NCBI GenBank assembly: GCA_019455105.1
Contig: JACFMZ010000002.1
Coordinates: 1 to 51,505 of the forward strand
DNA: 51,505 nt
DNA from: Bacteroidota bacterium
GTDB lineage: Bacteria > Bacteroidota > Ignavibacteria > UBA10030 > UBA8401
Direction of reading: 5' to 3'
The position numbers and the translations under genes were made by a program. Shown one piece after another: positions 14,856 to 24,447 of this stretch. The notes below the pieces were generated by a model, which saw nothing but the letters and a program-made list of their open reading frames with translations, was not told the origin of the DNA and made no database searches. The stretch's first letter is position 1, and every line of letters begins with the position of its first letter.

Positions 14856-16436
14856 TTGAGCGATTTAATGAACATAAAAGAAGCCAGCGAGTGGGCTTCT
14901 CAATATTTAGGAAAATCTGTTACGCCGTCCAATATTTCATATTTAATTCAGTATGGAAGAGTAAAAAAAATTGGAGAAAACGGCAAAACGCAAATTTCAA
15001 AAAAAGAACTTGCTGAATATTATAAATCCTACAATGGAAAACGGGAACTTGAATGGAAAGATCAACTTGGCAATGATTTAAATTGGGCGTTGTCGTTTGA
15101 CCAATACAAAGAAGCAGAAACGACAAAACACGTTCACCGTCTGCATCCATATAAGGGAAAATTTATTCCTCAACTTGTTGAATATTTTCTCGACAATCAC
15201 ACCGATAAATTTAAGAAAGAAATCTACTTTCACAAAGGCGATATAATTCTTGACCCATTTTGCGGAAGTGGAACGACATTAGTACAGGCAAATGAGTTAG
15301 GAATGCACGCGGTTGGGATTGATATTTCTGCATTCAATGCACAAATAAGCAATTGCAAAATTACCAAATTTGATTTGGCTGATGTTCAAAACGAAATCAA
15401 TCGAATAACAAAATTATTAAAAAATTTTCTTGCCAATTCTCACACGGTAGAATTTGAAGCAAAGCTGTTAAAAGCATTGTACGAGTTTAACAACGAATAC
15501 TTTCCAGTTCCTGAATACAAATACAAAGTTAAAAGACGTGAGATAGATGAAAATAAATACGGCGCGGAAAAAGAAAAATTATTTCTTCCAACATTTAAAA
15601 AATTAGTAAAAGAATACAACGTAAAACTCCTTGATGAAAACCCCAAATCATTTTTAGAAAAATGGTATTCTCATCATATTCGGAATGAAATCGATTTTGT
15701 TTTTAATGAAATAAAAAAAATTAAAAATACCGAGACAAAAAGAATTATTAGCGTTATTTTAAGCCGCACCATTCGTTCTTGCAGAGCAACAACACACGCT
15801 GATTTAGCAACGTTGGTTGAACCGATTGCGACAACGTATTATTGCTCAAAACATGGAAAGATCTGTAAGCCGTTGTTTTCAATTCTAAAATGGTGGAAAA
15901 CATATACAAAAGACACAATTAATCGTCTTTCTGTGTTTAATAAAAAATATCGAACCCAAACATCACAATATTGTTTAGTCGGCGATGGGCAAACAATAGA
16001 TGTTCTAGAAAAGTTGGAAAAGAACAAACCTGATTTAGCAAAATTGGTAAAGAAGCAAAAGATTAACGGAATATTTTCCAGTCCTCCATACGTTGGCTTA
16101 ATTGATTATCACGAACAACACGCGTATGCTTACGATTTATTTGGTTTCAAACGCCAAGACAATTTAGAAATCGGGCGAATGGCTTTTGGGCAAGGAAGAG
16201 AAGCAAAGGAAAATTATGTAAAAGGAATTTCAGCCGTTCTTAATAATTGCAAAAAGTATTTGGCAAAAGATTACAACGTGTTCTTGGTTGCAAACGATAA
16301 ATGGGGTTTATATCCAAAGATTGCAGAAAATGCCGGAATGAAAATTGTCAATCAATTTAAACGTCCAGTATTAAATAGAACAGAAAAAGATAAAGGTGCG
16401 TATTCGGAAATAATTTTTCATTTGAAAGAAAAGTAA
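14856..16436 (+). CDS. Site-specific DNA methyltransferase (type II, N4-cytosine or N6-adenine)
   Basis: The 526-residue protein begins with a helix-turn-helix-like segment (MNIKEASEWASQYLGKSV...PSNISYLIQYGRVKKI, about 5-40), then HRLHPYKGKF, the AdoMet-binding motif I DPFCGSGTTLVQANELG (about 132-148), a long variable region likely holding target recognition, and motif IV SSPPY (about 407-411). The motif I before motif IV order with a long insert resembles the alpha arrangement, and SPPY favours N4-cytosine. It would protect DNA from the endonuclease encoded 2 bases downstream. The start is TTG at 14856 after AAGAAGG; an in-frame ATG follows at 14868. The gene is markedly AT-rich compared with its neighbours. 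Confidence 0.88.
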   Translation: MSDLMNIKEASEWASQYLGKSVTPSNISYLIQYGRVKKIGENGKTQISKKELAEYYKSYNGKRELEWKDQLGNDLNWALSFDQYKEAETTKHVHRLHPYKGKFIPQLVEYFLDNHTDKFKKEIYFHKGDIILDPFCGSGTTLVQANELGMHAVGIDISAFNAQISNCKITKFDLADVQNEINRITKLLKNFLANSHTVEFEAKLLKALYEFNNEYFPVPEYKYKVKRREIDENKYGAEKEKLFLPTFKKLVKEYNVKLLDENPKSFLEKWYSHHIRNEIDFVFNEIKKIKNTETKRIISVILSRTIRSCRATTHADLATLVEPIATTYYCSKHGKICKPLFSILKWWKTYTKDTINRLSVFNKKYRTQTSQYCLVGDGQTIDVLEKLEKNKPDLAKLVKKQKINGIFSSPPYVGLIDYHEQHAYAYDLFGFKRQDNLEIGRMAFGQGREAKENYVKGISAVLNNCKKYLAKDYNVFLVANDKWGLYPKIAENAGMKIVNQFKRPVLNRTEKDKGAYSEIIFHLKEK

Positions 16437-16437
16437 A

Positions 16438-17475
16438 ATGCTTGAAAAATCTAAAGTAGAAAAAATTTCTATTGAAGTAATAAAAACACTTTATTCTCGA
16501 TTTGAAAATTTCCCTGAAGACTCTTCCGATATTAGAAACGCGCCATTTCACATGGCGTTTTTAGAAGCATTTACAGATAAATTAAAAGGCAAGGTTTCAA
16601 ATGTACCGGTATTTATTAGTTTGGCAAGTTGGTTTCATGGATTAAATACCGCTTTAGGGCAAAGTTTTTTTGAAAGAACTGCACACATATTATCAGATGG
16701 CACAAAAAAAGGATTTAAAGATATAAAAATTTCATCTGACCAGCAGACAATTATTTCTGAAATAATATCAAATCTAAAAAACTCCGTTTATCAACCCAAT
16801 TTAAAACACGAAAATGAATTACTCTTACAGAACAATAATGATAAACATTCTAAAAGTATTCCAGAATTTACTGCTGATTGTTATTTTGAAGAAAAAACTA
16901 AATTGGTTTTAATTGAATTAAAAACGGTAAAGCCGAATAGCAGTATTTCTAAAGAATCAAAAGAAAAAATACTACAGGCCAAAGCAGGATTACAGAATAC
17001 AAATCCTCATAAAAAAATAATTTTTTATATAGGTTTTCCCTTTGATCCGCAAAGTAAAACTGCTACAGGATATAATAAAAAATCATTTTTTGATTATAAT
17101 GTTGAGTTTAAAAAATTTTTTGATCCCGATGAAGTGTTACTTGCCAGTGAATTGTGGGATTTTTTATCTGGAAATAAAAATACTATGGGACAAATATTAA
17201 AAATTATCAATGCAATTGCTACGCCTAAGTTTTTAGATGAATATGAATTTTTGAACAATCATGCAAATAGAGAAAAACAATCAGGCAAATATTTAATACT
17301 GTTAAAAAGATGGAATTTGTTTTCAGAATGCTATTTAATTAAAAATAGCAAAAAATTATACAAGGCAATCGAATCAGAACCAAGATTATTCAGAATTCTC
17401 AACCAACCAATATTTACAAAAGATGGTAAATATAACGAAAGTCGTTCTGCAAGATTAAAAGAGGCAATTAAATAA
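16438..17475 (+). CDS. Type II restriction endonuclease, TdeIII-like
   Basis: The 345-residue protein resembles the TdeIII restriction endonuclease family: PFHMAFLEAFTDKLKGKV, SLASWFHGLNTALGQSFFER and AHILSDGTKKGFKDIKIS. The PD-(D/E)XK-like core is IPEFTADCYF (Asp near 146) followed by VLIELKTVKPNS (Glu159, Lys161), then FYIGFPFDPQSKTATGY and ELWDFLSGNKNTMGQILKII. The founding enzyme cuts GGNCC; whether this one shares the target is inference. It starts one base after the methyltransferase stop, so they are one operon. It is strongly AT-rich, which suggests horizontal transfer. Confidence 0.82.
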   Translation: MLEKSKVEKISIEVIKTLYSRFENFPEDSSDIRNAPFHMAFLEAFTDKLKGKVSNVPVFISLASWFHGLNTALGQSFFERTAHILSDGTKKGFKDIKISSDQQTIISEIISNLKNSVYQPNLKHENELLLQNNNDKHSKSIPEFTADCYFEEKTKLVLIELKTVKPNSSISKESKEKILQAKAGLQNTNPHKKIIFYIGFPFDPQSKTATGYNKKSFFDYNVEFKKFFDPDEVLLASELWDFLSGNKNTMGQILKIINAIATPKFLDEYEFLNNHANREKQSGKYLILLKRWNLFSECYLIKNSKKLYKAIESEPRLFRILNQPIFTKDGKYNESRSARLKEAIK

Positions 17476-17491
17476 TTAGTTGGAGTGTATT

Positions 17492-17686
17492 ATGCGTAGC
17501 GATAAAGTTATTTACAGTTTATGCATCCAAGACATTCAGGTTGTCGCTCTTGAAATTTTGGATAGAAAACTTACTAAAGAAGAACTTGATAAAGTTTTGG
17601 GACCAATTGCCGATAGAATATCGTGGTATGATGTAATTGAAGACGTAATTACACAAGAAATTGAATTCAATTCTGACAAGCCATAA
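17492..17686 (+). CDS. Small protein of the restriction-modification operon, 64 residues
   Basis: The acidic product reads MRSDKVIYSLCIQDIQVVAL, then a helix-rich remainder with EELDKVLGPIADRISWYDVI. It contains no motif that I can assign. The ATG at 17492 has TTGGAG in good position; a TTG at 17480 is the alternative. It lies 16 bases after the endonuclease stop and before a strong terminator, so it belongs to the same transcript. A control protein is possible, but there is no clear helix-turn-helix. Confidence 0.7.
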   Translation: MRSDKVIYSLCIQDIQVVALEILDRKLTKEELDKVLGPIADRISWYDVIEDVITQEIEFNSDKP

Positions 17687-17729
17687 ATCTCTCCAATTCT
17701 TTTCGTATATTACACCGTCATTAAACACA

Positions 17730-17759
17730 ATCCCGCTTTTGTTTTGGCGGGATGTTTTT
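17730..17759 (+). terminator. Rho-independent terminator of the restriction-modification operon
   Basis: ATCCCGC (17730-17736) pairs with GCGGGAT (17747-17753) across a T-rich loop and is followed by GTTTTTA. A second small ATCCC/GGGAT stem follows near 17790-17810. Confidence 0.85.
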
Positions 17760-17870
17760 ATGTTTGCACACGCACGGGCAGATACCGTGTAAAAATCCCG
17801 CTTTACGGGATGCCGTACAGCGGCACATCACGGAATGACGCACTTTTTTTTGATTACTGAATACTAAACC

Positions 17871-19862
17871 ATGCTTGCAGTCAACAATCTCTCCATAAAT
17901 TACGGCGAACGGTATTTGTTCGACGATCTTTCATTTACCATTAATCCGCATGACCGTATCGGGCTGGTGGGAAGTAACGGTGCGGGAAAATCCACGCTCT
18001 TAAAAATTATTGCCGGCATCAATCCGCCGATGGAAGGAAGCGTCAATAAAGCACGCTTTATTACCACCGGTTATCTGCCTCAGGATGCTGTGGTAGAATC
18101 GGATCTTTCGCTTTACAAGGAAGTCGAATCGGCGTTTGAAGATGTGCTGATGATTGAACAGGAACTGCACGAGGCGTACGAGAAGCTTGCCGTGAGCGAT
18201 CATACTTCGGAAGAATATGCCGAGCTGCTGGAAATAATCGGCGAACTTCAGCATAAGCAGGAAGATGCCGATGCGTTCCGGTTGAAATCGAAAATTGAAA
18301 TAGTGTTAATGGGCTTGGGGTTTTCCGTTCCGGATTTGGAGCGGCAGACAAAAACATTCAGCGGCGGCTGGCAGATGCGTATTGCGCTGGCAAAACTGCT
18401 GCTGCTGGAACCTTCCGTTCTGCTTCTCGATGAGCCGACGAATCATCTCGATATTGAATCACTGCAATGGCTGGAAGAATATCTGCAGCAGTACAACGGC
18501 GCAATTATTCTTGTTTCCCACGACCGCGCTTTTCTGGATTCGCTTACCAAAAAAACCTTTGCACTTAGTTTGGGGAAAATGGAAATCTATTCCGGCAATT
18601 ATTCCTTTTATGAAAAAGAGCGGGTGCTTCGCAAAGAATTAATTCTTAATGCGAAAAAAAATCAGGAGCAGCAGTTAAAGCAAACAGAGGAATTTATTGA
18701 ACGCTTCCGCTATAAAGCAACAAAAGCGCGTCAGGTGCAGAGCCGTATAAAGCAGCTGGAAAAAGTTGAGCGGATTGAAGTGGAAGATGAAGAAGAAGAA
18801 ATTCATTTTCATTTTCCGCAGGCGCAGTCCAGCGGGCGCGTGGTAATGGAATTACAAAATATTCGCAAAACATATCCGCGCACTAACGGAGCAGGCGGAG
18901 AAAATATTGTGTATGACCAATTACAATATACGATTGAACGAGGCGATCGCATTGCCATTGTCGGCGTGAACGGCGCGGGAAAATCAACCATTTCAAAAAT
19001 TGCCGCCGGCATTGAAGCGTTTCAATCCGGCGAACGAATAGTCGGGTATAATGTTATTGTTTCGTATTTTGCCCAGCATCAGGCGGAAGAACTGGAGATG
19101 AATAAAGAAGTGCTGCAAACGGTGGATGAAGTGGCACAGGGAGAAATTCGAACCAAGCTGCGGTCGATACTCGGTTCGTTTTTATTCCGCGGCGATGATG
19201 TGTTCAAAAAAGTAAAAGTGCTTTCCGGTGGAGAAAAAAGCCGGCTGGCGCTTGCCAAAATGCTTCTGGCGCCGGCAAATTTTCTTATTATGGACGAGCC
19301 GACGAATCATCTCGATATGCGCTCAAAAAAAGTTCTGCAGGAAGCGTTAAAAGAATTTGACGGAACGTATCTTATTGTTTCGCACGACAGGGCATTTCTT
19401 GATACAATTGTCAATAAAGTGCTGGAAATTTCTCCCGGCGGAAAAATAAAAACATATCTCGGCAATGTCAGCGAATATCTTGAGGCGAAGAAAAAAGAAA
19501 AACAGCTTTCTCTAATTACCGGAGAAGTAAACCGCCGGCATGAAACGCCGTTGAATGCGTCAGCAGAGGTTCACGCTGCGCACGGAGATACTCGCGGGAA
19601 AGAGAACAAAGGAAATGGAAACACGGCACCGAAGAAAAATCTCTTTCAAATAAAAAAACGATTGGAAAAAATTGAAAAAGAAATTGCGCAGCTTGAAGAA
19701 GAGAAAAAGAAATTGGAAACAGCCATGACAAAGGCAGAATTTTTCAAACATCCCATTAAAGCAAAAACAATGACGTCGGAATATGACGAGATAACAAAAA
19801 AACTGAATGTGTTAATGGAAGAATGGGCGGAACTGGAAGAAGAACATGAAAATCAGCGTTGA
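17871..19862 (+). CDS. ABC-F family ATPase
   Basis: The 663-residue soluble protein has two ABC domains and no membrane part. Domain 1 has GSNGAGKST (about residues 35-43), FSGGWQMRIALAKLL and LLLDEPTNHLDI. Domain 2 has GVNGAGKST (about 364-372), LSGGEKSRLALAKML and LIMDEPTNHLD. The linker (QLKQTEEFIERFRYKATKAR) is typical of ABC-F proteins, which act on the ribosomal E site. A basic C-terminal coiled coil (KKRLEKIEKEIAQLEEEKKK) resembles the Uup/YdiF type. A translation factor or ribosome-protection role is likely; which subgroup cannot be decided here. Confidence 0.92.
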   Translation: MLAVNNLSINYGERYLFDDLSFTINPHDRIGLVGSNGAGKSTLLKIIAGINPPMEGSVNKARFITTGYLPQDAVVESDLSLYKEVESAFEDVLMIEQELHEAYEKLAVSDHTSEEYAELLEIIGELQHKQEDADAFRLKSKIEIVLMGLGFSVPDLERQTKTFSGGWQMRIALAKLLLLEPSVLLLDEPTNHLDIESLQWLEEYLQQYNGAIILVSHDRAFLDSLTKKTFALSLGKMEIYSGNYSFYEKERVLRKELILNAKKNQEQQLKQTEEFIERFRYKATKARQVQSRIKQLEKVERIEVEDEEEEIHFHFPQAQSSGRVVMELQNIRKTYPRTNGAGGENIVYDQLQYTIERGDRIAIVGVNGAGKSTISKIAAGIEAFQSGERIVGYNVIVSYFAQHQAEELEMNKEVLQTVDEVAQGEIRTKLRSILGSFLFRGDDVFKKVKVLSGGEKSRLALAKMLLAPANFLIMDEPTNHLDMRSKKVLQEALKEFDGTYLIVSHDRAFLDTIVNKVLEISPGGKIKTYLGNVSEYLEAKKKEKQLSLITGEVNRRHETPLNASAEVHAAHGDTRGKENKGNGNTAPKKNLFQIKKRLEKIEKEIAQLEEEKKKLETAMTKAEFFKHPIKAKTMTSEYDEITKKLNVLMEEWAELEEEHENQR

Positions 19863-19894
19863 GCGCAGAGTGTTCAATCAGCGCGCCTTGTGTT

Positions 19895-20782
19895 ATGATA
19901 AATCTTAAAAATATTTCTGCCATCGGCTGGATGCTTTTCAGCGCGTTGTGCTTTGCGTTAATGGGAGCGTTTTCCCACCAGCTGGCGTGGCAGTTCGACT
20001 GGAAGGTGATTTCTTTTACGCGGGCAAGCATCAATTTTATTTTTGTGGCAGCGCTGGCGCTCTGGACAAAAAAAGAATTGCTCTTTTTTAAAGCGCCGAA
20101 ATTTTTATGGGGAAGAAGCATTAACGGAACGCTCTCAATTTTCGGCACGTTCTATACGCTTTCAAAACTGCCGATTGCGGAAGCAACTTCTGTTATTAAC
20201 ACCATGCCGCTCTGGATGGCGATTCTTATTTCGTTTGTGAGCAAAAAGCGCGTGCCGAACGGCGTCTGGTTTTCCGTTCTCTGCGGAATTGCCGGCGTCA
20301 TGTTTATTCAGCAGCCCCATTTTGATGAAGGAAATTTCGCCGTCGCCGTCGGGATTACCGGAGCGTTCTTTGCTTCGGTGGCGGTGTATAATCTTCATCT
20401 GATAAAAAATTTGCATCCGACAACAATTGTTGCGCACTTTACTTTTGTGGCAAGTATTATTTCATTTATTGTTATGATTCCTTCGGCGCATACGTTGTTT
20501 GATGCCGCGCGCTATAATCCGTTAACCATTATTGCGCTGATCGGTGTCGGCGCCAGCGGAACCGTTGCACAGCTGGCAATGACCCGCGCGTATATGCTCG
20601 GCAATCCCGCAATTAATTCCACGGTAGGATTGGCGCAGGTTGCATTTGCGGCGGTTTTGGATATTTTGATTTGGAGCCGCGAGTTTAACGAGATGACCAT
20701 CATCGGCATTGTGCTGATAACTATTCCGACAACATTATTTGCGGCAAGAATTCAATTTCGGAACAGAACGCAAAGCGTGTAA
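19895..20782 (+). CDS. EamA/DMT-family transporter
   Basis: The protein has about ten hydrophobic segments in two EamA halves (GWMLFSALCFALMGAFSHQL at the start of the first; FAVAVGITGAFFASVAVYNL at the start of the second), with the typical SKLPIAEATSVINTMPLWMA segment. It is an inner-membrane metabolite exporter or importer of unknown substrate. The ATG at 19895 fits the first helix; a TTG at 19859 overlapping the ABC-F stop would add 12 residues. It is likely co-transcribed with the ABC-F gene. Confidence 0.85.
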   Translation: MINLKNISAIGWMLFSALCFALMGAFSHQLAWQFDWKVISFTRASINFIFVAALALWTKKELLFFKAPKFLWGRSINGTLSIFGTFYTLSKLPIAEATSVINTMPLWMAILISFVSKKRVPNGVWFSVLCGIAGVMFIQQPHFDEGNFAVAVGITGAFFASVAVYNLHLIKNLHPTTIVAHFTFVASIISFIVMIPSAHTLFDAARYNPLTIIALIGVGASGTVAQLAMTRAYMLGNPAINSTVGLAQVAFAAVLDILIWSREFNEMTIIGIVLITIPTTLFAARIQFRNRTQSV

Positions 20783-20789
20783 AAATAAT

Positions 20790-20818
20790 TCAAAGCAGCA
20801 TGCGCCGTTCATTGCTTT
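20790..20818 (+). terminator. Hairpin after the EamA gene
   Basis: CAAAGCA and TGCTTTG pair across a GC-rich loop, followed only by TTGTTG, so termination would be weak. If the dGTPase starts at its upstream GTG (20822) the hairpin would touch its ribosome-binding site. Confidence 0.4.
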
Positions 20819-20821
20819 GTT

Positions 20822-22123
20822 GTGAACGAACAATTTAATTTCTTATTGTCTTTTGATTCTATGAATACATTCTATACAGCTTTTGATACCGCTTGTCTTC
20901 ATGAAGAACGGCGCAGTGATTATCGCACGCCGTTTGAACAGGATCGCGACCGGATTATTCACACGTCGGCGTTCCGCAGGCTGCAGGCAAAGACGCAGGT
21001 TTTTCTTTCCGGCGAATATGATTTTTACCGCACGCGTTTAACGCATTCGCTTGAAGTGGCGCAGATCGGCAGAGCTATTTGCAGCTACCTGCAAAAAAAC
21101 AGCCGGCATTTTTCCGAATCATTTTATATTGATGCAAATTTGGTAGAAGCGGTTTGTCTTTCGCACGATCTCGGTCACCCGCCGTTTGGTCATGCCGGCG
21201 AGCGGACGCTGAATTTTCTTATGCGCAATTACGGCGGGTTTGAAGGAAACGCGCAAACGCTTCGCCTGCTGACCGAAACAATTTATTCCGAAAAGGGAAA
21301 ACGAAAAGGAATGAGCCCGACGCGCGCATTTTTAGACGGCGTGCTGAAATATAAAACGCTTTTTTCAGAATTAGAAAAACCGCTGAATCATTTTATCTAT
21401 GACGAACAGAAAGAATTTTTAGCTTTTGTGTTCGACGGAATAGATATTTCGGAAAAGTTTCCGGCAGGAAAAACACGCGATAATGTTCGAAGCATTGAAT
21501 GCCAGATTATGGATTGGGCGGACGATGCGGCTTATTCGTTAAACGATGTGGTGGACGGAATTCATTCCGGTTTTATTACAAAAGATAAGGTTGAACGCTG
21601 GGCGGAACAACAAGCTTTCGACGTCGATCAGCAAAAAAGTTTGGATGCTTTATTTGATGCCATACAGGGAGGATATGTCGAGCGTTTTATGTCCGGTATG
21701 ATTGGAAAATATATTGAAGCTTGCAGCGCCGAACCGTCGGAAAATTTTATGAGTGCGAAAACACACCGCTACGCTTTCCGTCTGCGGATTGATGAAACAA
21801 TAAAGAGTCAGTCGAAAATATTTAAAAAACTTTCGTATCATCTTGTCTTTCAATCACCGCAATTGAATCAGGTTGAAAAAAAGGGAGATTATTTGTTGAA
21901 CAGAATTTTCCATGCGTTTACGGAAAATTATTTAAATGCTCAACAAAACGGAATGCATCTTCTTCCGGTTTCGTTTGAACAGGCAATTCTTTCTTCGGAT
22001 GATGTAAAGATTCGCATTCGCTTAATCTGCGATTATATTGCGGGAATGACGGACGGCTTCGCTATTCGCACCTATAAGCGTTTGTTTGACCCGGATTTCG
22101 GTTCAATGGTGGATTTAATTTAA
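20822..22123 (+). CDS. dgt: Deoxyguanosinetriphosphate triphosphohydrolase-like HD protein
   Basis: The protein hydrolyses dNTPs, probably dGTP, to the nucleoside and triphosphate. Family marks are PFEQDRDRIIHTSAFRRLQ then KTQVFLSGEYDFYRTRLTHS, the HD metal-binding motif CLSHDLGHPPFGHAGE (about residues 119-134), FEGNAQTLRLLT and MDWADDAAYSLNDVVDG with the later Asp. At 433 residues from the GTG at 20822 it has normal length. An ATG at 20861 gives a start closer to the conserved region, so the start is uncertain. Confidence 0.9.
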   Translation: MNEQFNFLLSFDSMNTFYTAFDTACLHEERRSDYRTPFEQDRDRIIHTSAFRRLQAKTQVFLSGEYDFYRTRLTHSLEVAQIGRAICSYLQKNSRHFSESFYIDANLVEAVCLSHDLGHPPFGHAGERTLNFLMRNYGGFEGNAQTLRLLTETIYSEKGKRKGMSPTRAFLDGVLKYKTLFSELEKPLNHFIYDEQKEFLAFVFDGIDISEKFPAGKTRDNVRSIECQIMDWADDAAYSLNDVVDGIHSGFITKDKVERWAEQQAFDVDQQKSLDALFDAIQGGYVERFMSGMIGKYIEACSAEPSENFMSAKTHRYAFRLRIDETIKSQSKIFKKLSYHLVFQSPQLNQVEKKGDYLLNRIFHAFTENYLNAQQNGMHLLPVSFEQAILSSDDVKIRIRLICDYIAGMTDGFAIRTYKRLFDPDFGSMVDLI

Positions 22124-22264
22124 GAGTAAACATTATTTTCAGCTTCCGGAAAATATATTTTCACGCAAGAGAGAACGAAAACCAAAAAATGTTCTTCCAA
22201 ACTATTAACAAGAGACTTCTGAAATAATCGGTAAAAAAAATCAGATTGCTTAAATAAACTTTTT

Positions 22265-23704
22265 ATGGAACAAAAGAAATTGCATTACGGAGATATTGTT
22301 GACCTAACGATTGAATCCACCGGATTTGAAGGGAAGAGTGTTGCCCGCCTTGACGGTCTTGTTATTTTTGTGGAAGGCGCCGTTGCGGGTGATGTGGTAA
22401 AAGCAAAAGTTCTGAAAGCAAAAAAGAAACATGCAGAAGCAAAAGTTATAGAAGTTCTTTCTCCTTCAAAAGAACGCGTTGCGCTCCGCTGTTCGTATTT
22501 CGGAACGTGCGGCGGCTGCAAGTGGCAGCATGTTGATTACCAGTCGCAGCTGCAATTTAAACATCAGCATGTTATTGATGCGGTTGAACGAATCGGCGGA
22601 ATACAGGATGCTGCAATTCTTCCGATTATCGGCTCAGAGAAAAATTATTTTTACCGCAATAAATTGGAATTTTCATTCAGCGATAAAGAATGGATTATTG
22701 AAAAGCCTGAAACAACGGATGATCTGTCCGGTTCAGAGAACAACAATTCCATTGCCTTAGGATTTCACGTTCCGCAGCGATGGGATAAAGTGCTGAACAT
22801 TGAAGAATGTTTTCTTCAATCCGAATTGAGTAATGAAATACTTAATACAGTCCGTGCTTTTGCCGTTGAAGAGCATCTTCCGGCGTATTCTCAGGAAACG
22901 CAGAGCGGATATTTCCGAAATCTTGTTATTCGGGAAGGGAAACAGACCGGCGATGTTATGGTAAACGTTGTAACCTTTGAAGATATTCCGGAAGCAATGA
23001 AAAAACTTTCCGGCGTGCTGACAAAAAAATTTCCGGAAATTACAACCATCATCAACAATGTCAATCGGCGGAAATCTCAGGTTGCTGTCGGCGATTTTGA
23101 AAATGTGTATTACGGCGAAGGGATAATTCACGACAAAATCGGAGATAAAATATTTCAGATTTCGGCAAATTCTTTCTTTCAAACAAACACGCTGCAGGCG
23201 GAAAAGCTTTATGCCGTTGCTAAAGAATTTGCCGATTTCCGCCCGACAGATGTTGTGTATGATTTATATTGCGGAACGGGAAGTATTGCCATTTACATTT
23301 CCGATGCCGTGAAACAGGTGATAGGCATTGAACTTGTGGAAAGTTCAATTCAAAACGCCGAAACAAATGCGCATTTAAATGGAATTGAAAACTGCGAATT
23401 TCTCTGCGGCGATTTAAAAGATCTGCTGACGAAAGAAACGGAGTGGAAAGAACGTTATGCTTCACCGAATGTAATTATTGTCGATCCGCCGCGAAGCGGA
23501 ATGCATCCTGATGCGGTTGAAGAATTAGGAAAGATGAAAGCGCCGAAAATTATTTATGTGAGCTGCAACCCTGCCACTTTCGCGCGCGATGCGCAGATGC
23601 TTTCGCACTACGGATATGCCGTAGAAAAAATTCAGCCTGTTGATATGTTTCCGCACACCTACCATATTGAATGTGTGGGAAAATTAGTTTTAAAATCCGT
23701 ATGA
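22265..23704 (+). CDS. rlmD: 23S rRNA (uracil-5-)-methyltransferase, RlmD/TrmA family
   Basis: The 479-residue protein has an N-terminal TRAM domain (about 5-65: YGDIVDLTIESTGFEGKSVA), an iron-sulfur cluster motif with Cys in CSYFGTCGGCKWQHVDYQ (about 77-94), and an AdoMet-binding methylase domain (VYDLYCGTGSIAIYI, about 330). The catalytic motif VSCNPATFARD (about 436) and VDPPRSGMHP are present. It makes m5U in 23S rRNA (U1939 or U747 in E. coli numbering). The last 15 bases overlap the end of the convergent barrel gene. Confidence 0.92.
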   Translation: MEQKKLHYGDIVDLTIESTGFEGKSVARLDGLVIFVEGAVAGDVVKAKVLKAKKKHAEAKVIEVLSPSKERVALRCSYFGTCGGCKWQHVDYQSQLQFKHQHVIDAVERIGGIQDAAILPIIGSEKNYFYRNKLEFSFSDKEWIIEKPETTDDLSGSENNNSIALGFHVPQRWDKVLNIEECFLQSELSNEILNTVRAFAVEEHLPAYSQETQSGYFRNLVIREGKQTGDVMVNVVTFEDIPEAMKKLSGVLTKKFPEITTIINNVNRRKSQVAVGDFENVYYGEGIIHDKIGDKIFQISANSFFQTNTLQAEKLYAVAKEFADFRPTDVVYDLYCGTGSIAIYISDAVKQVIGIELVESSIQNAETNAHLNGIENCEFLCGDLKDLLTKETEWKERYASPNVIIVDPPRSGMHPDAVEELGKMKAPKIIYVSCNPATFARDAQMLSHYGYAVEKIQPVDMFPHTYHIECVGKLVLKSV

Positions 23705-24439
23705 TAATCCGAGCAAAAGAAACATTCCGCTGTAATCGGCTTCAATGGAAGATGTTTTGATGCCACGTTCATTTCTGAATTGATCTAAAAGCAGGAAGCG
23801 ATATCCGATTTCAAACGTCAGCCCGGTTCTGCGATAGATCGGGGTAACCTGCTGAAGCGAAAACCGAAATCCATATCCGTCGCCGGTGTACGTTGTTGAA
23901 CTGCTTCCGGCTCCTTCCACATTTGTTGACTGCGTAATAGAAGCAAGCGCATAGATAAAACCAATTTCCGCTTTCATGCGGGTTTTCCGTAATACAATTC
24001 CAGTGCTGATGGTGATTGGATAAACGGAATAGGTTGTTTTTGTCGATGTGCTTAACGTTCCGATAACGGTGGAAGTGTCGCGCGTGGCAAAGGCATCAAA
24101 ATCAAACTGGCGTGATGAACTCAGCAGCTCTCCGCGCAGCGTAAGAAAAGTCGGAAGATTCACCGGACGATACGTCATCCACAGAGAAAATAATCCGGGA
24201 GTACGGATAATCGGTTCGCTGGTATTGAAATACGAATTTTGGAACTCAATATTTTTATTGATGTTTTCCGGATTGATAAAAACAACGCCGCCGGAAATAC
24301 CGAGACTTAAAACCGGATCGGGTACATACCTGAATAACGTATCTTGTTCTTCAAAAAAATCCGATGAGGAATTTTCCTGGGATGAGCCGACGGCAAAAAT
24401 GAACAAGAGTGAAAATAATATTAACAGATAATTTTTCAT
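23690..24439 (-). CDS. Predicted outer-membrane beta-barrel protein
   Basis: The 249-residue protein has a signal peptide (NYLLILFSLLFIFAVGSS) and alternating beta strands rich in aromatic and Gly/Thr residues (LSLGISGGVVF, LFSLWMTYR, YSVYPITISTGIVLRK, GLTFEIGYRFLLL). It ends with a strand terminating in GLSYGF, typical of outer-membrane barrels with a terminal Phe. I do not recognise the family. It lies downstream of a small lipoprotein gene, 8 bases away, probably in one operon. Confidence 0.7.
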   Translation of the reverse strand: MKNYLLILFSLLFIFAVGSSQENSSSDFFEEQDTLFRYVPDPVLSLGISGGVVFINPENINKNIEFQNSYFNTSEPIIRTPGLFSLWMTYRPVNLPTFLTLRGELLSSSRQFDFDAFATRDTSTVIGTLSTSTKTTYSVYPITISTGIVLRKTRMKAEIGFIYALASITQSTNVEGAGSSSTTYTGDGYGFRFSLQQVTPIYRRTGLTFEIGYRFLLLDQFRNERGIKTSSIEADYSGMFLLLGLSYGF

Positions 24440-24447
24440 AGGATGTC

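Noticed and set aside
23690-23704. Overlap of rlmD and the barrel gene as sign of a wrong frame
   Set aside because: Both proteins have full family or barrel features up to their ends; a 15-base convergent overlap is normal.
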